A DNA stretch of 6,582 nucleotides. Origin: Deltaproteobacteria bacterium. Lineage in GTDB: Bacteria; Desulfobacterota; Desulfobacteria; Desulfobacterales; Desulfobacteraceae. Positions within the stretch are counted from its first letter, which is position 1. Each line of letters begins with the position of its first letter. Below, piece by piece: positions 1 through 6,081 of this stretch. Location: assembly GCA_003647385.1 (NCBI GenBank), contig QMMT01000121.1:1-6582 (forward strand), given 5' to 3'. The notes below the pieces were generated by a model that was not told where the DNA came from, searched no databases, and saw only the letters and a program-made list of their open reading frames with translations. Position numbers and translations under genes: made by a program.

Positions 1-3
1 ATT

Positions 4-7
4 GGAG
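4..7 (+). promoter_or_regulatory. Ribosome binding site of the cytochrome gene
   Basis: GGAG lies six bases before ATG 14. It overlaps the alternative in-frame TTG codon at 2-4, so it supports ATG 14 as the start and makes the TTG unlikely. Confidence 0.75.
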
Positions 8-13
8 AAAGAA

Positions 14-895
14 ATGAAACGAAATTTATTCTTTATTTTTTGTGTTCTCATCATTTTTATAACTAAAAGCTCTCTTATAGCTGCAGAAGATTCACCCAAA
101 AATATCCAGGTGCCGGTAGGAACTATGCTTATCCAAGTGCCCGCACATTTTCAGACAAAAAAATCACCTGTTCGTTTTTCGCATTCAACACATTTGAAAT
201 TTTCCTGCATGGCCTGCCATCATGAATGGGACCGATTAAGCCCTGTCCAGGGTTGTACGTCCTCAGGTTGTCACGAAAGATTGAAGCCCTCACCACCCAG
301 TGGGAAACCATCACAAAATAAAAAAATTATTTCTCTTACTGGTGCTTATCACAAAGCATGCAGGGGGTGCCATCGCAATCAACTGAAACAGGCGATAGAA
401 ACAACAAAAACCAGTTCCGGGCAAAAATCAAATATCCAGGCTTCCGGCCCCATAGCCTGTGCGGGATGTCATCCTGAAACATTTATGGCCAAAGAACATC
501 CTCTTACTTCTTTTTCTCTACCGCTGGGCATGATAACGATCCCTCCTCCCGATGGTGTGGAGGCTAAACGTTCGTCAGTAAACTTCCCTCACAGTCTTCA
601 TTTCGATCAGGACTGTAGGGTTTGCCATCATGACTGGGGTGACGGCAGAGAGGTTAAGAGTTGCACTACATCAGGCTGTCATGATCAATTAAAGGCGGAT
701 GAAAGCAGTAGAAATATCAGCGATCCAAAAAACAAAAAATATTTTTTAGCCGCCTACCATAAAAAATGTTTTCATTGTCATCTGGATCTTAAAAAACAAA
801 AAAATATATTAGTGAAAACTGACAAAATTGACGGCATAACTGCCTTAAATAAAAATGCTCCCATCCGTTGCAACGGATGCCATAACGGAGAATAA
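14..895 (+). CDS. Exported octaheme cytochrome c3 (two tandem tetraheme domains)
   Basis: A 293-residue periplasmic electron carrier with eight covalently bound c-type hemes. Residues 1-24 form a signal peptide (basic MKR, hydrophobic core, likely cut after ...IAA). Heme motifs are CMACH 65-69, CTSSGCH 81-87, CRGCH 116-120 and CAGCH 149-153, then CRVCH 201-205, CTTSGCH 217-223, CFHCH 252-256 and CNGCH 286-290. Each half has the cytochrome c3 plan: a strand ending F-S/P-H-S-x-H (H57/H60 and H193/H196), CxxCHH, a CX4CH second heme, and AYH (H113, H249). These supply the four distal His ligands known from c3, so all eight hemes should be bis-His. ATG at 14 is chosen over an in-frame TTG at 2 because GGAG at 4-7 sits 6 bases upstream of it. 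The kdsD start follows after 9 bases. Known c3 proteins shuttle electrons between periplasmic hydrogenase or formate dehydrogenase and membrane complexes; the partner here is unknown. Confidence 0.93.
   Translation: MKRNLFFIFCVLIIFITKSSLIAAEDSPKNIQVPVGTMLIQVPAHFQTKKSPVRFSHSTHLKFSCMACHHEWDRLSPVQGCTSSGCHERLKPSPPSGKPSQNKKIISLTGAYHKACRGCHRNQLKQAIETTKTSSGQKSNIQASGPIACAGCHPETFMAKEHPLTSFSLPLGMITIPPPDGVEAKRSSVNFPHSLHFDQDCRVCHHDWGDGREVKSCTTSGCHDQLKADESSRNISDPKNKKYFLAAYHKKCFHCHLDLKKQKNILVKTDKIDGITALNKNAPIRCNGCHNGE
110..883 (+). repeat. Internal tandem duplication of a tetraheme c3 unit
   Basis: At protein level, residues 33-153 and 169-290 of the cytochrome are two copies of one unit. The first Cys of hemes 1, 2 and 3 (65/201, 81/217, 116/252) and the distal His residues (57/193, 60/196, 70/206, 113/249) are all exactly 136 residues apart; heme 4 (149/286) is 137 apart. 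The copies have diverged in sequence and I saw no long identical DNA stretch, so the duplication is not recent. Confidence 0.85.
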
Positions 896-904
896 TACGG
901 TATT

Positions 905-1888
905 ATGATAATAAACAAAGCAAAAGAAGTGTTGAGAATAGAAGCAGAAAGTATCCTAAAATTGACAGAAAGTATTAACGTATCTTTTGAGAAGCTTGTT
1001 AATGCAATATGCAGCTCTAATGGTCGGGTGATCATTTCAGGCATAGGAAAATCAGGCCTTATCGGTAAAAAAATTGTTTCTACGCTTATCAGTACAGGTA
1101 CAAATTCAATGTTTTTACATCCGGTTGAAGCCCTTCACGGTGATTTGGGAATGGTCAGTAAAGATGATGTTTTTATCGCCATTTCCAACAGCGGGGAGAC
1201 CAGTGAACTCAACCAATTGCTTCCTGTAGTCAAAAATATCGGCTGCAGGCTTGCCGGATTTACAGGAAAACCTGATTCCAGTATGGCTGGATTTTGTGAT
1301 ATTGTTATAGACACAGGCGTTGAAAAGGAAGCCTGTCCTTTTAATATGGCTCCCACCGCAAGTACCACAGCTCAGCTAGCCATGGGAGATGCGCTGGCAG
1401 TTGTATTGATTACAAAGAAGAAGTTTAAAAAAAGTGATTTTATGAAATCACATCCCGGCGGTGTTTTAGGTCAACGCCTTTCCAGCAGGGTTGGTGAAAT
1501 CATGTTTGAGGCATCAACCGCACCATGTGTTTTGACAGGATCTTCCATGGATCTTGCTATTGAACAAATGGACAAATTTAAATTGGGTGCCGTGATTGTG
1601 CTGGATGAGAAAGAAAAGCTTAAAGGGATTATCACAGATGGAGATATCAGACATTGCATAGCCAATCAACAATATGATTTAAGTGCACAATCGGTTGACA
1701 CGGTCATGACGATAGATCCACGCACATTAACTGCCCAGTCATTTTTATATGAAGCCTTGAATCTTATGGAAAAATATCAAATTACAGTACTTCCCATTGT
1801 TGATAAACAAAATAAATTTGATGGACTTTTACATTTACATGATATTCTTGGGAAAGGGTCTTTTCAATTTAATGGAGACAGTCAATGA
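905..1888 (+). CDS. kdsD: D-arabinose-5-phosphate isomerase, SIS domain plus two CBS domains
   Basis: A 327-residue cytosolic enzyme that converts D-ribulose 5-phosphate to D-arabinose 5-phosphate, the first step of KDO synthesis for lipopolysaccharide. The length matches E. coli KdsD (328). The SIS sugar-isomerase domain covers about 1-195, with GIGKSG 46-51, HPVEALHGDLGM 72-83, SNSGET 94-99, KEACP 141-145 and SHPGG 182-186. Two CBS domains follow at about 198-255 (ending GIITDGDIRH) and 264-318 (ending LLHLHDIL). By comparison from memory with E. coli KdsD, the catalytic residues K59, E111, E152 and H193 correspond to K49, E101, E142 and H183, a constant shift of ten. GGAG at 887-890 is 14 bases from the ATG, farther than ideal, so initiation may depend on coupling to the cytochrome gene. 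The stop overlaps the next start (ATGA). A paralogue such as GutQ is possible but that family is nearly identical in function. Confidence 0.94.
   Translation: MIINKAKEVLRIEAESILKLTESINVSFEKLVNAICSSNGRVIISGIGKSGLIGKKIVSTLISTGTNSMFLHPVEALHGDLGMVSKDDVFIAISNSGETSELNQLLPVVKNIGCRLAGFTGKPDSSMAGFCDIVIDTGVEKEACPFNMAPTASTTAQLAMGDALAVVLITKKKFKKSDFMKSHPGGVLGQRLSSRVGEIMFEASTAPCVLTGSSMDLAIEQMDKFKLGAVIVLDEKEKLKGIITDGDIRHCIANQQYDLSAQSVDTVMTIDPRTLTAQSFLYEALNLMEKYQITVLPIVDKQNKFDGLLHLHDILGKGSFQFNGDSQ
1874..1888 (+). promoter_or_regulatory. Ribosome binding site and ATGA stop/start overlap
   Basis: GGAG at 1874-1877 lies seven bases before ATG 1885, inside the last codons of kdsD. The ATG overlaps the kdsD stop TGA (1886-1888). 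The arrangement fixes the phosphofructokinase start and implies translational coupling of the two genes. Confidence 0.8.
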
Positions 1889-3204
1889 AGAATTTTGATT
1901 TTAAAACTGATATTCCAACCCTTGGCGAAGCAAAAATAACGTCTCCTCTTAAACACCATACAAAACCGGAAGAACCTGAAAAAAGGTTTGTTTCAGATGA
2001 AGCAAGGATAATTGTTGATGTCCAGATGGACCGTCTTATTGCAAATCAAAAACAAATGATCAGTTTTGATCAGGCAGGTCCCAGAGAACACATTTATTTT
2101 GATCCAAGCAAACTCAAATGTGCCGTTGTAACTTGTGGGGGACTATGTCCGGGATTGAATGATATCATCCGATCCATTGTATTAGAACTTCACCATATAT
2201 ATAATGTCAAAACCATTTATGGCATCCGGCACGGGCTCCAGGGATTTGTCCCCGATTTTGAACATGATGTGATAGATTTAAACCCGGATACTGTTTCCGG
2301 AATCCAGAATACAGGCGGCTCGATTTTAGGGTCTTCAAGGGGTACCCAGGATATCGGTATTATTGTTGACTGTCTTGAAAGAATGACTGTTGGTATTTTG
2401 TTCCTGGTGGGTGGCGATGGAACATTAATGGCCTCAAAAAAAATTGCTGACAAAATTGAAAAACGAAATTTAAAAATATCGATTATCGGTATTCCAAAAA
2501 CCATTGACAATGATATTTATCTGGTATCCCGATCATTTGGATTTGATACGGCAGTAGATGTAGCAACACTAGCCATCAAAGGTGCCCACAATGAAGCGGT
2601 TGCCTATCCCAACGGCATTGGATTGATAAAACTGATGGGAAGGCACTCCGGATTCCTGGCTGCTACTGCTGCGCTGGCACAGCAGGATGCAAATTTTGTT
2701 CTTATCCCTGAGGTTGATATCTTTTTATATGGTAAAACCGGGTTTTTACAGGCCCTTGAAAATAGAATTGCTCATCGAAAGCACGCAGTGATTATTGTGG
2801 CCGAGGGTGCCGGGCAAAATTTATTTGATGATCATGAAAAAAAGTATGATCCTTCAGGGAATGTCGTACTTCAGGATATTGGCCTTTTTCTTAAAGATAA
2901 AATTTCACAATGGTTCAAGGCAAAGGATATCCCCATTTCTTTAAAGTATATTGATCCCAGCTATATTATTAGAAGTCTTCCGGCCAACGCGAATGACAGT
3001 GTTTTTTGTGGTTTTCTTGGTCGTGATGCAGTCCATGCCGGAATGGCTGGAAAAACAAAATTGCTGGTCAGTTTTTGGAATAATCATTACGTTCATGTCC
3101 CCATGGATGCCTCGTCAGGAAAAAGGAAGAATATGGATCCCCAGGGAAGACTCTGGCAGTCCGTACTGGAAGCAACCGGTCAGGATGCTTTTTTCACCGA
3201 CTGA
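1885..3204 (+). CDS. 6-phosphofructokinase, long plant/trypanosome-like form
   Basis: A 439-residue cytosolic kinase that phosphorylates fructose 6-phosphate to fructose 1,6-bisphosphate. About 75 residues precede the phosphofructokinase fold, as in the long plant/protist/spirochaete-type enzymes. Motifs in order: GGLCPGLN 85-92, NTGGSILGSSRG 142-153, GGDGT 176-180, PKTIDND 204-210 (D208 matches the catalytic Asp127 of E. coli PfkA), SFGFDTA 217-223, MGRHSG 251-256, IPEV 274-277 and AEGAG 306-310. The block YIDPSY...IIRSLPAN (355-368) and VHAGMAG (383-389) is typical of this branch. G179 (E. coli position 104) points to ATP, since pyrophosphate-dependent enzymes usually have Asp there. K205 (position 124) is Lys, which is seen both in pyrophosphate enzymes and in ATP-using plant and trypanosome enzymes. 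ATP is therefore the more likely donor, but not certain. Translation is coupled to kdsD; the 3' end overlaps the opposing lipoprotein gene by 11 bases. Confidence 0.92.
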   Translation: MKNFDFKTDIPTLGEAKITSPLKHHTKPEEPEKRFVSDEARIIVDVQMDRLIANQKQMISFDQAGPREHIYFDPSKLKCAVVTCGGLCPGLNDIIRSIVLELHHIYNVKTIYGIRHGLQGFVPDFEHDVIDLNPDTVSGIQNTGGSILGSSRGTQDIGIIVDCLERMTVGILFLVGGDGTLMASKKIADKIEKRNLKISIIGIPKTIDNDIYLVSRSFGFDTAVDVATLAIKGAHNEAVAYPNGIGLIKLMGRHSGFLAATAALAQQDANFVLIPEVDIFLYGKTGFLQALENRIAHRKHAVIIVAEGAGQNLFDDHEKKYDPSGNVVLQDIGLFLKDKISQWFKAKDIPISLKYIDPSYIIRSLPANANDSVFCGFLGRDAVHAGMAGKTKLLVSFWNNHYVHVPMDASSGKRKNMDPQGRLWQSVLEATGQDAFFTD

Positions 3205-4936
3205 TTTCTATAAATTTACCTTTTTTAATCGTCATGAGAAAAAGTTCTCTGTGGGCTGCACCATTCTTATCAAAAATAGTATTACCGGTTACGCCGGTAA
3301 AAATTCGACTATTCTGCAGTGCATCCTTTAACGTTTCCCTTGAATCGATGGATTCATCCATGGCAGTCAAAAAAAGAATGGAAGCCGTATCATATGAAAT
3401 TGCCTCTAAAAATTTTGGCGCTGTATTAAACAATTCAGTGAATTTACTGGTAAATTCAGCTGTCACTGGATTCTGACTCGTATCAAAAAATCCGTCTGTA
3501 ATGATGGCATTCTTGTTATACCCCTTTGAGTCCGTTAAAAGGCTTTTATGATGCCACAGGTTTGTTCCTACAAGATACATCTCTTTTGCGTCATTAAAAG
3601 CAAGTTGTGGCAGTATTAAATTAATTTTAGAAGGAGAATCAGGAATAAACAAGGCCTGAAAATCAATCACGATTTTTTCTTCTTCCTTATCTTTTTCTGC
3701 AATTTTTGATTCTGTATCAAGGTGGTATAAATCCCCAGGTTCACCTTCGTGCAGGTTTACATCGTAATCAGGTCCAATAAATTCAGGTTTTAAAAAATCA
3801 GGGACCGGAAAAAACTGACCTGTAAGCTTTTGTATGGGGTCTGCAAAATCTGTTTTGGTACCATCATAGGCTTCCACACCGACAATTTCTCCGTCATACG
3901 CATCAACAATATCCCAGAAAAGTTCCATGTATTTTCTGCCGTATTTTTCGTTTGGATAAAGGATGGCCACCTTTTGTATTCCAAGTTCTTTAAACAAATA
4001 TGCACCCAGTGTCTGAACCTGCATTTCAGGTGTAATAAAGTTTGCAAACAGATAATCACCCTGCAATGGGAAGTCATTTTTTTGTGTTAAAGCAATCATG
4101 GGCATTTGAAGTTTTTCTGCCTCAAGGCCAGCCTGATTAACCGTCAATAAGGGCCCGATTATCCCGGCAACTTTTCGTTGATGTAAAAATTTCACACCTT
4201 CAATAGCCAAATCCGGATCTGCCTGGGTATCTTTGATAATGAGTTTGAACTCGCGGGAATATTTTTTTGATAACTTCTGTATGGCCAATTGAATCCCGGA
4301 TAATGCCCTTTGACCAAAAATGGCATATTTTCCCGTCAATGGTAAGAGACATCCAATTGTATCTTTGTTGAAAAGTGATTTTTTTATGACATCAACAAGA
4401 TCGGCTGCATCAGAATAATATGGATGGTCAGGATATTGGGATAGGAATGTCTCAAGTATTTCCTTGGATTTAACTACATTGCTGTCTGGGGTGCCTTCTA
4501 TTTCTTTTTCAAGGGCATAATTCAAACCGAGCCAGTAAAGCAATAAAGGTCTTGGAATTTGAATATTTTTTATATCAATAAATTCCTCAATAGTTTTTGT
4601 CGGTGTTTTGGAAAGAACTGATTCGATCTGAAGAATAAGTTGTGGCTTTTCTTCTTCAGTCGCTTGAGAAAATGCCTGATTATAAATAAACAGGGCGTCC
4701 TGATAATTTCCCTGCAAAGAAAATTTTTGGGCTTCAGCAGACAAAATTTCGATCATTGAAATTTCTGGTTGTTCATCTTCTAATTTTTCCTTGTCCTCAT
4801 CCACCACCCCGTCAGGAGCCTTGCCTTTTTCAATGGGTGGTTTGACAGGAAGCCCGGTACATGCGGACAAGCAAAAGATTGTGATACAAACGATCAGATA
4901 TTTATACAGTAAAAAACTTGGGGTTTCACACTTCAT
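3194..4936 (-). CDS. LppC/LpoA-like lipoprotein with periplasmic-binding-protein fold
   Basis: A 580-residue envelope lipoprotein. The signal peptide ends in the lipobox LSAC (residues 23-26), so C26 should be lipidated. Next come a proline-rich and acidic linker (about 29-60), a helical part resembling TPR repeats (about 62-190, with GNYQDALFIYNQAF at 76-89), and a type 1 periplasmic-binding fold (about 193-578). The fold opens with IGCLLPLTGKYAIFGQ and contains GIIGPLL 258-264, ALFIPDSP 428-435, a YDTA stretch at 515-518 and GVTGNTIFDKNG 548-559. This is the layout of proteins annotated as penicillin-binding protein activator (LpoA) or branched-chain amino-acid-binding-like. In gammaproteobacteria LpoA activates PBP1A at the outer membrane; that role is only inferred here, and a ligand-binding role remains possible. 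A charged segment at about 383-421 (ending EKDKEEE) looks like an insertion. No Shine-Dalgarno sequence precedes ATG 4936. It follows miaA by 95 bases. Confidence 0.85.
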   Translation of the reverse strand: MKCETPSFLLYKYLIVCITIFCLSACTGLPVKPPIEKGKAPDGVVDEDKEKLEDEQPEISMIEILSAEAQKFSLQGNYQDALFIYNQAFSQATEEEKPQLILQIESVLSKTPTKTIEEFIDIKNIQIPRPLLLYWLGLNYALEKEIEGTPDSNVVKSKEILETFLSQYPDHPYYSDAADLVDVIKKSLFNKDTIGCLLPLTGKYAIFGQRALSGIQLAIQKLSKKYSREFKLIIKDTQADPDLAIEGVKFLHQRKVAGIIGPLLTVNQAGLEAEKLQMPMIALTQKNDFPLQGDYLFANFITPEMQVQTLGAYLFKELGIQKVAILYPNEKYGRKYMELFWDIVDAYDGEIVGVEAYDGTKTDFADPIQKLTGQFFPVPDFLKPEFIGPDYDVNLHEGEPGDLYHLDTESKIAEKDKEEEKIVIDFQALFIPDSPSKINLILPQLAFNDAKEMYLVGTNLWHHKSLLTDSKGYNKNAIITDGFFDTSQNPVTAEFTSKFTELFNTAPKFLEAISYDTASILFLTAMDESIDSRETLKDALQNSRIFTGVTGNTIFDKNGAAHRELFLMTIKKGKFIEISR

Positions 4937-4952
4937 TTATTTAAATACTTAT

Positions 4953-4980
4953 TTTATATGTTATGTTTAATACTACTCAA
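4953..4980 (-). promoter_or_regulatory. Candidate sigma-70 promoter for the lipoprotein gene
   Basis: On the minus strand, TTGAGT (4980-4975) and TATAAA (4958-4953) are separated by 16 bases, four and five matches to the consensus hexamers. The start would be near 4946, leaving a leader of only about ten bases before ATG 4936. The region is very AT-rich, so chance matches are easy; the gene could also be read through from miaA. Confidence 0.4.
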
Positions 4981-4995
4981 CATTTTTTAAAGCCA

Positions 4996-5030
4996 TAAAT
5001 TTAAAAAAAGAACTATATGTAAATTTAAAA
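4996..5030. repeat. Short AT-rich direct repeat between miaA and the lipoprotein gene
   Basis: TAAATTTAAAA occurs at 4996-5006 and again at 5020-5030. Its core TAAATTTA is self-complementary, so the two copies could also pair as a weak AT-only stem with a 16-base loop. No T-run follows the stem on the minus strand, so it does not qualify as an intrinsic terminator for miaA. The 95-base gap (4937-5031) holds this repeat and the promoter candidate only. Confidence 0.5.
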
Positions 5031-5031
5031 G

Positions 5032-5943
5032 TTATGTCAAAAAATCTTTTATCAGTTTTTGAGCCTGATCAAACTGAGTCCGGGTAAGCCAGGTTATCTC
5101 TTTATCTTTACGGAACCATGTAAATTGTCGTTTTGCATATCTTCTTGTGTCCCTTTTTAAAAGCCTGACTGCTTCTGCCCATTCTACCTTATTATTAATG
5201 AATAAGCCCATATGTTTATACCCAATTGACTGCAGGGGTTTTAATGTTAAAGGATAACCATTTTCAATAAGGGTTGTAACCTCTTTGAGCAACCCCTGTG
5301 CAAGCATTATGTCAACCCTTTTATTAATACGTTTATATAATTGTTCCCGGTCCATCTTAAGGCCTATTTTAATATTTTTGTATCTTAACTCATTAAAATT
5401 ATGTCCTTTCTGGCGGTCAGACATTTTTTTGCCCGTTGTATGGTAGATTTCCAATGCTCTAATCACCCTGAAAGAATCATTGGGATGTATTTTATTTGCA
5501 GCATTCGGATCACATTGGACAAGTTTTTGAAATAGAGCTTTTCCTCCTTTATCTGCAAGTTCCCGGGTTAATTGAGATATGGTTTTCTTGCAGATAGGTT
5601 TTGATCGGAACAATCCATGGAGAAGTGCCCTGATGTAGAGGCCTGTACCACCCGCTATGATAGGAATTTTTCCTCGGGCTGTAATATCTTCAATGGCAGT
5701 ATCTGCTGCTTTAACATAGAGACCCGCATCAAATTCTTCTTTAGGGTCAAGAAAATCAATGAGGTGGTGTCGTGCCTGCTTTAATTCTTCCGGGTCTGGT
5801 TTGGCAGTACCAATATTCATGTGCTGGTATATCTGCATTGAATCAGCACCAATGATTTCTCCATTAAACCGTCGGGCAACTGAGATGGCAAAAGTTGTTT
5901 TACCAATTCCAGTGGGACCGCAAATAATGATAACTCTTTTCAT
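5032..5943 (-). CDS. miaA: tRNA dimethylallyltransferase
   Basis: A 303-residue cytosolic enzyme that transfers a dimethylallyl group to N6 of A37 in tRNAs reading UNN codons, the first step towards ms2i6A. The N-terminal P-loop is GPTGIGKT (9-16). Family motifs follow: ADSMQIY 33-39 (D34 matches the conserved catalytic Asp), NIGTAKP 43-49, HHLIDF 59-64, GGTGLYIRALL 98-108, SFRVIRALEIY 157-167, LQSIGYKHM 237-245 and KRQFTWFRKD 271-280. The length is normal. ATG 5943 is preferred over TTG 5949, two codons upstream; an in-frame TAA (5955-5953) rules out anything longer. There is no clear Shine-Dalgarno sequence before either start. It is transcribed divergently from the gene at 6082 and followed by the lipoprotein gene on the same strand. 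Confidence 0.96.
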   Translation of the reverse strand: MKRVIIICGPTGIGKTTFAISVARRFNGEIIGADSMQIYQHMNIGTAKPDPEELKQARHHLIDFLDPKEEFDAGLYVKAADTAIEDITARGKIPIIAGGTGLYIRALLHGLFRSKPICKKTISQLTRELADKGGKALFQKLVQCDPNAANKIHPNDSFRVIRALEIYHTTGKKMSDRQKGHNFNELRYKNIKIGLKMDREQLYKRINKRVDIMLAQGLLKEVTTLIENGYPLTLKPLQSIGYKHMGLFINNKVEWAEAVRLLKRDTRRYAKRQFTWFRKDKEITWLTRTQFDQAQKLIKDFLT

Positions 5944-5972
5944 AAACAATGTTTACATTCGTTCAATAATTG

Positions 5973-6002
5973 TTGACAAGCCTTGTTTGATAGCTTTATA
6001 AC
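5973..6002 (+). promoter_or_regulatory. Sigma-70-type promoter for the 6082 gene
   Basis: TTGACA (5973-5978, perfect -35) is separated by 18 bases from TATAAC (5997-6002, five of six -10 matches). Transcription would start near 6009, giving a leader of about 73 bases before ATG 6082. This is the best promoter match in the window. Confidence 0.7.
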
Positions 6003-6023
6003 TCAATTCGTGTAAATTGAGAA
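5995..6023 (-). promoter_or_regulatory. Candidate divergent promoter for miaA
   Basis: On the minus strand, TTCTCA (6023-6018) and TATAAA (6000-5995) are 17 bases apart, four and five consensus matches. The start would be near 5988, about 45 bases before ATG 5943. Its -10 overlaps the -10 of the plus-strand promoter because TTATAA is self-complementary, so the two would compete for polymerase. Confidence 0.4.
6002..6021. repeat. Inverted repeat at the divergent promoter, possible operator
   Basis: CTCAATT (6002-6008) and AATTGAG (6015-6021) form a perfect 7-base inverted repeat around a 6-base centre. It touches the plus-strand -10, covers the predicted plus-strand start point, and lies between the -10 and -35 of the minus-strand candidate. 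That position would suit an operator controlling both directions. It could also form a hairpin at the 5' end of the plus-strand leader. The binding protein is unknown. Confidence 0.45.
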
Positions 6024-6037
6024 TAAAATATTTTATT
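6022..6037. repeat. 16-base AT-only palindrome in the 5' leader
   Basis: AATAAAATATTTTATT is a perfect 16-base palindrome directly next to the inverted repeat at 6002-6021 and inside the predicted leader of the 6082 gene. It consists only of A and T, so it may be chance in AT-rich DNA, or a site for a nucleoid protein or regulator. Confidence 0.4.
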
Positions 6038-6067
6038 ATTTTATAACAATATGTGGGTTGCGGATTT

Positions 6068-6073
6068 AGGAGA
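6068..6073 (+). promoter_or_regulatory. Strong ribosome binding site of the 6082 gene
   Basis: AGGAGA lies eight bases before ATG 6082 and is the strongest Shine-Dalgarno match in the window. It fixes the start of the gene that runs off the window end. Confidence 0.85.
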
Positions 6074-6081
6074 ACTGCTTT

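Noticed and set aside
3235..3258. Small hairpin GAGAA-AAAG-TTCTC considered as a terminator at the convergent junction.
   Set aside because: The stem is only five bases, mostly A-T, and is not followed by a T-run on either strand.
3282..3300. Perfect 7-base stem TTACCGG/CCGGTAA with a 5-base loop downstream of the phosphofructokinase stop, considered as a terminator.
   Set aside because: It lies inside the lipoprotein coding region, where it encodes a TGVTG stretch, and neither strand has a T-run directly after the stem.
2951..3331. Open frame of 126 codons on the plus strand across the convergent junction.
   Set aside because: It overlaps the 3' end of the phosphofructokinase gene in another frame and then the lipoprotein gene in antisense, has no ribosome binding site and shows no recognisable motif.
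3790..4090. Overlapping small open frames on both strands (3790-4077 minus, 3830-4090 plus).
   Set aside because: Both lie wholly inside the well-supported lipoprotein gene and have unusual composition and no family motif.
5947..5949. TTG as the miaA start, two codons upstream of ATG 5943.
   Set aside because: There is no Shine-Dalgarno sequence to favour it, and MKRVIIICGPTG is the usual kind of MiaA N-terminus.
5953..5958. ATG directly followed by TAA on the minus strand upstream of miaA, considered as a start-stop regulatory element.
   Set aside because: It has no ribosome binding site, and a six-base match in AT-rich DNA is expected by chance.
5759..6001. Open frame of 80 codons on the plus strand over the 5' end of miaA.
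   Set aside because: It is antisense to the conserved N-terminal domain of MiaA and runs across the divergent promoter, with no ribosome binding site.
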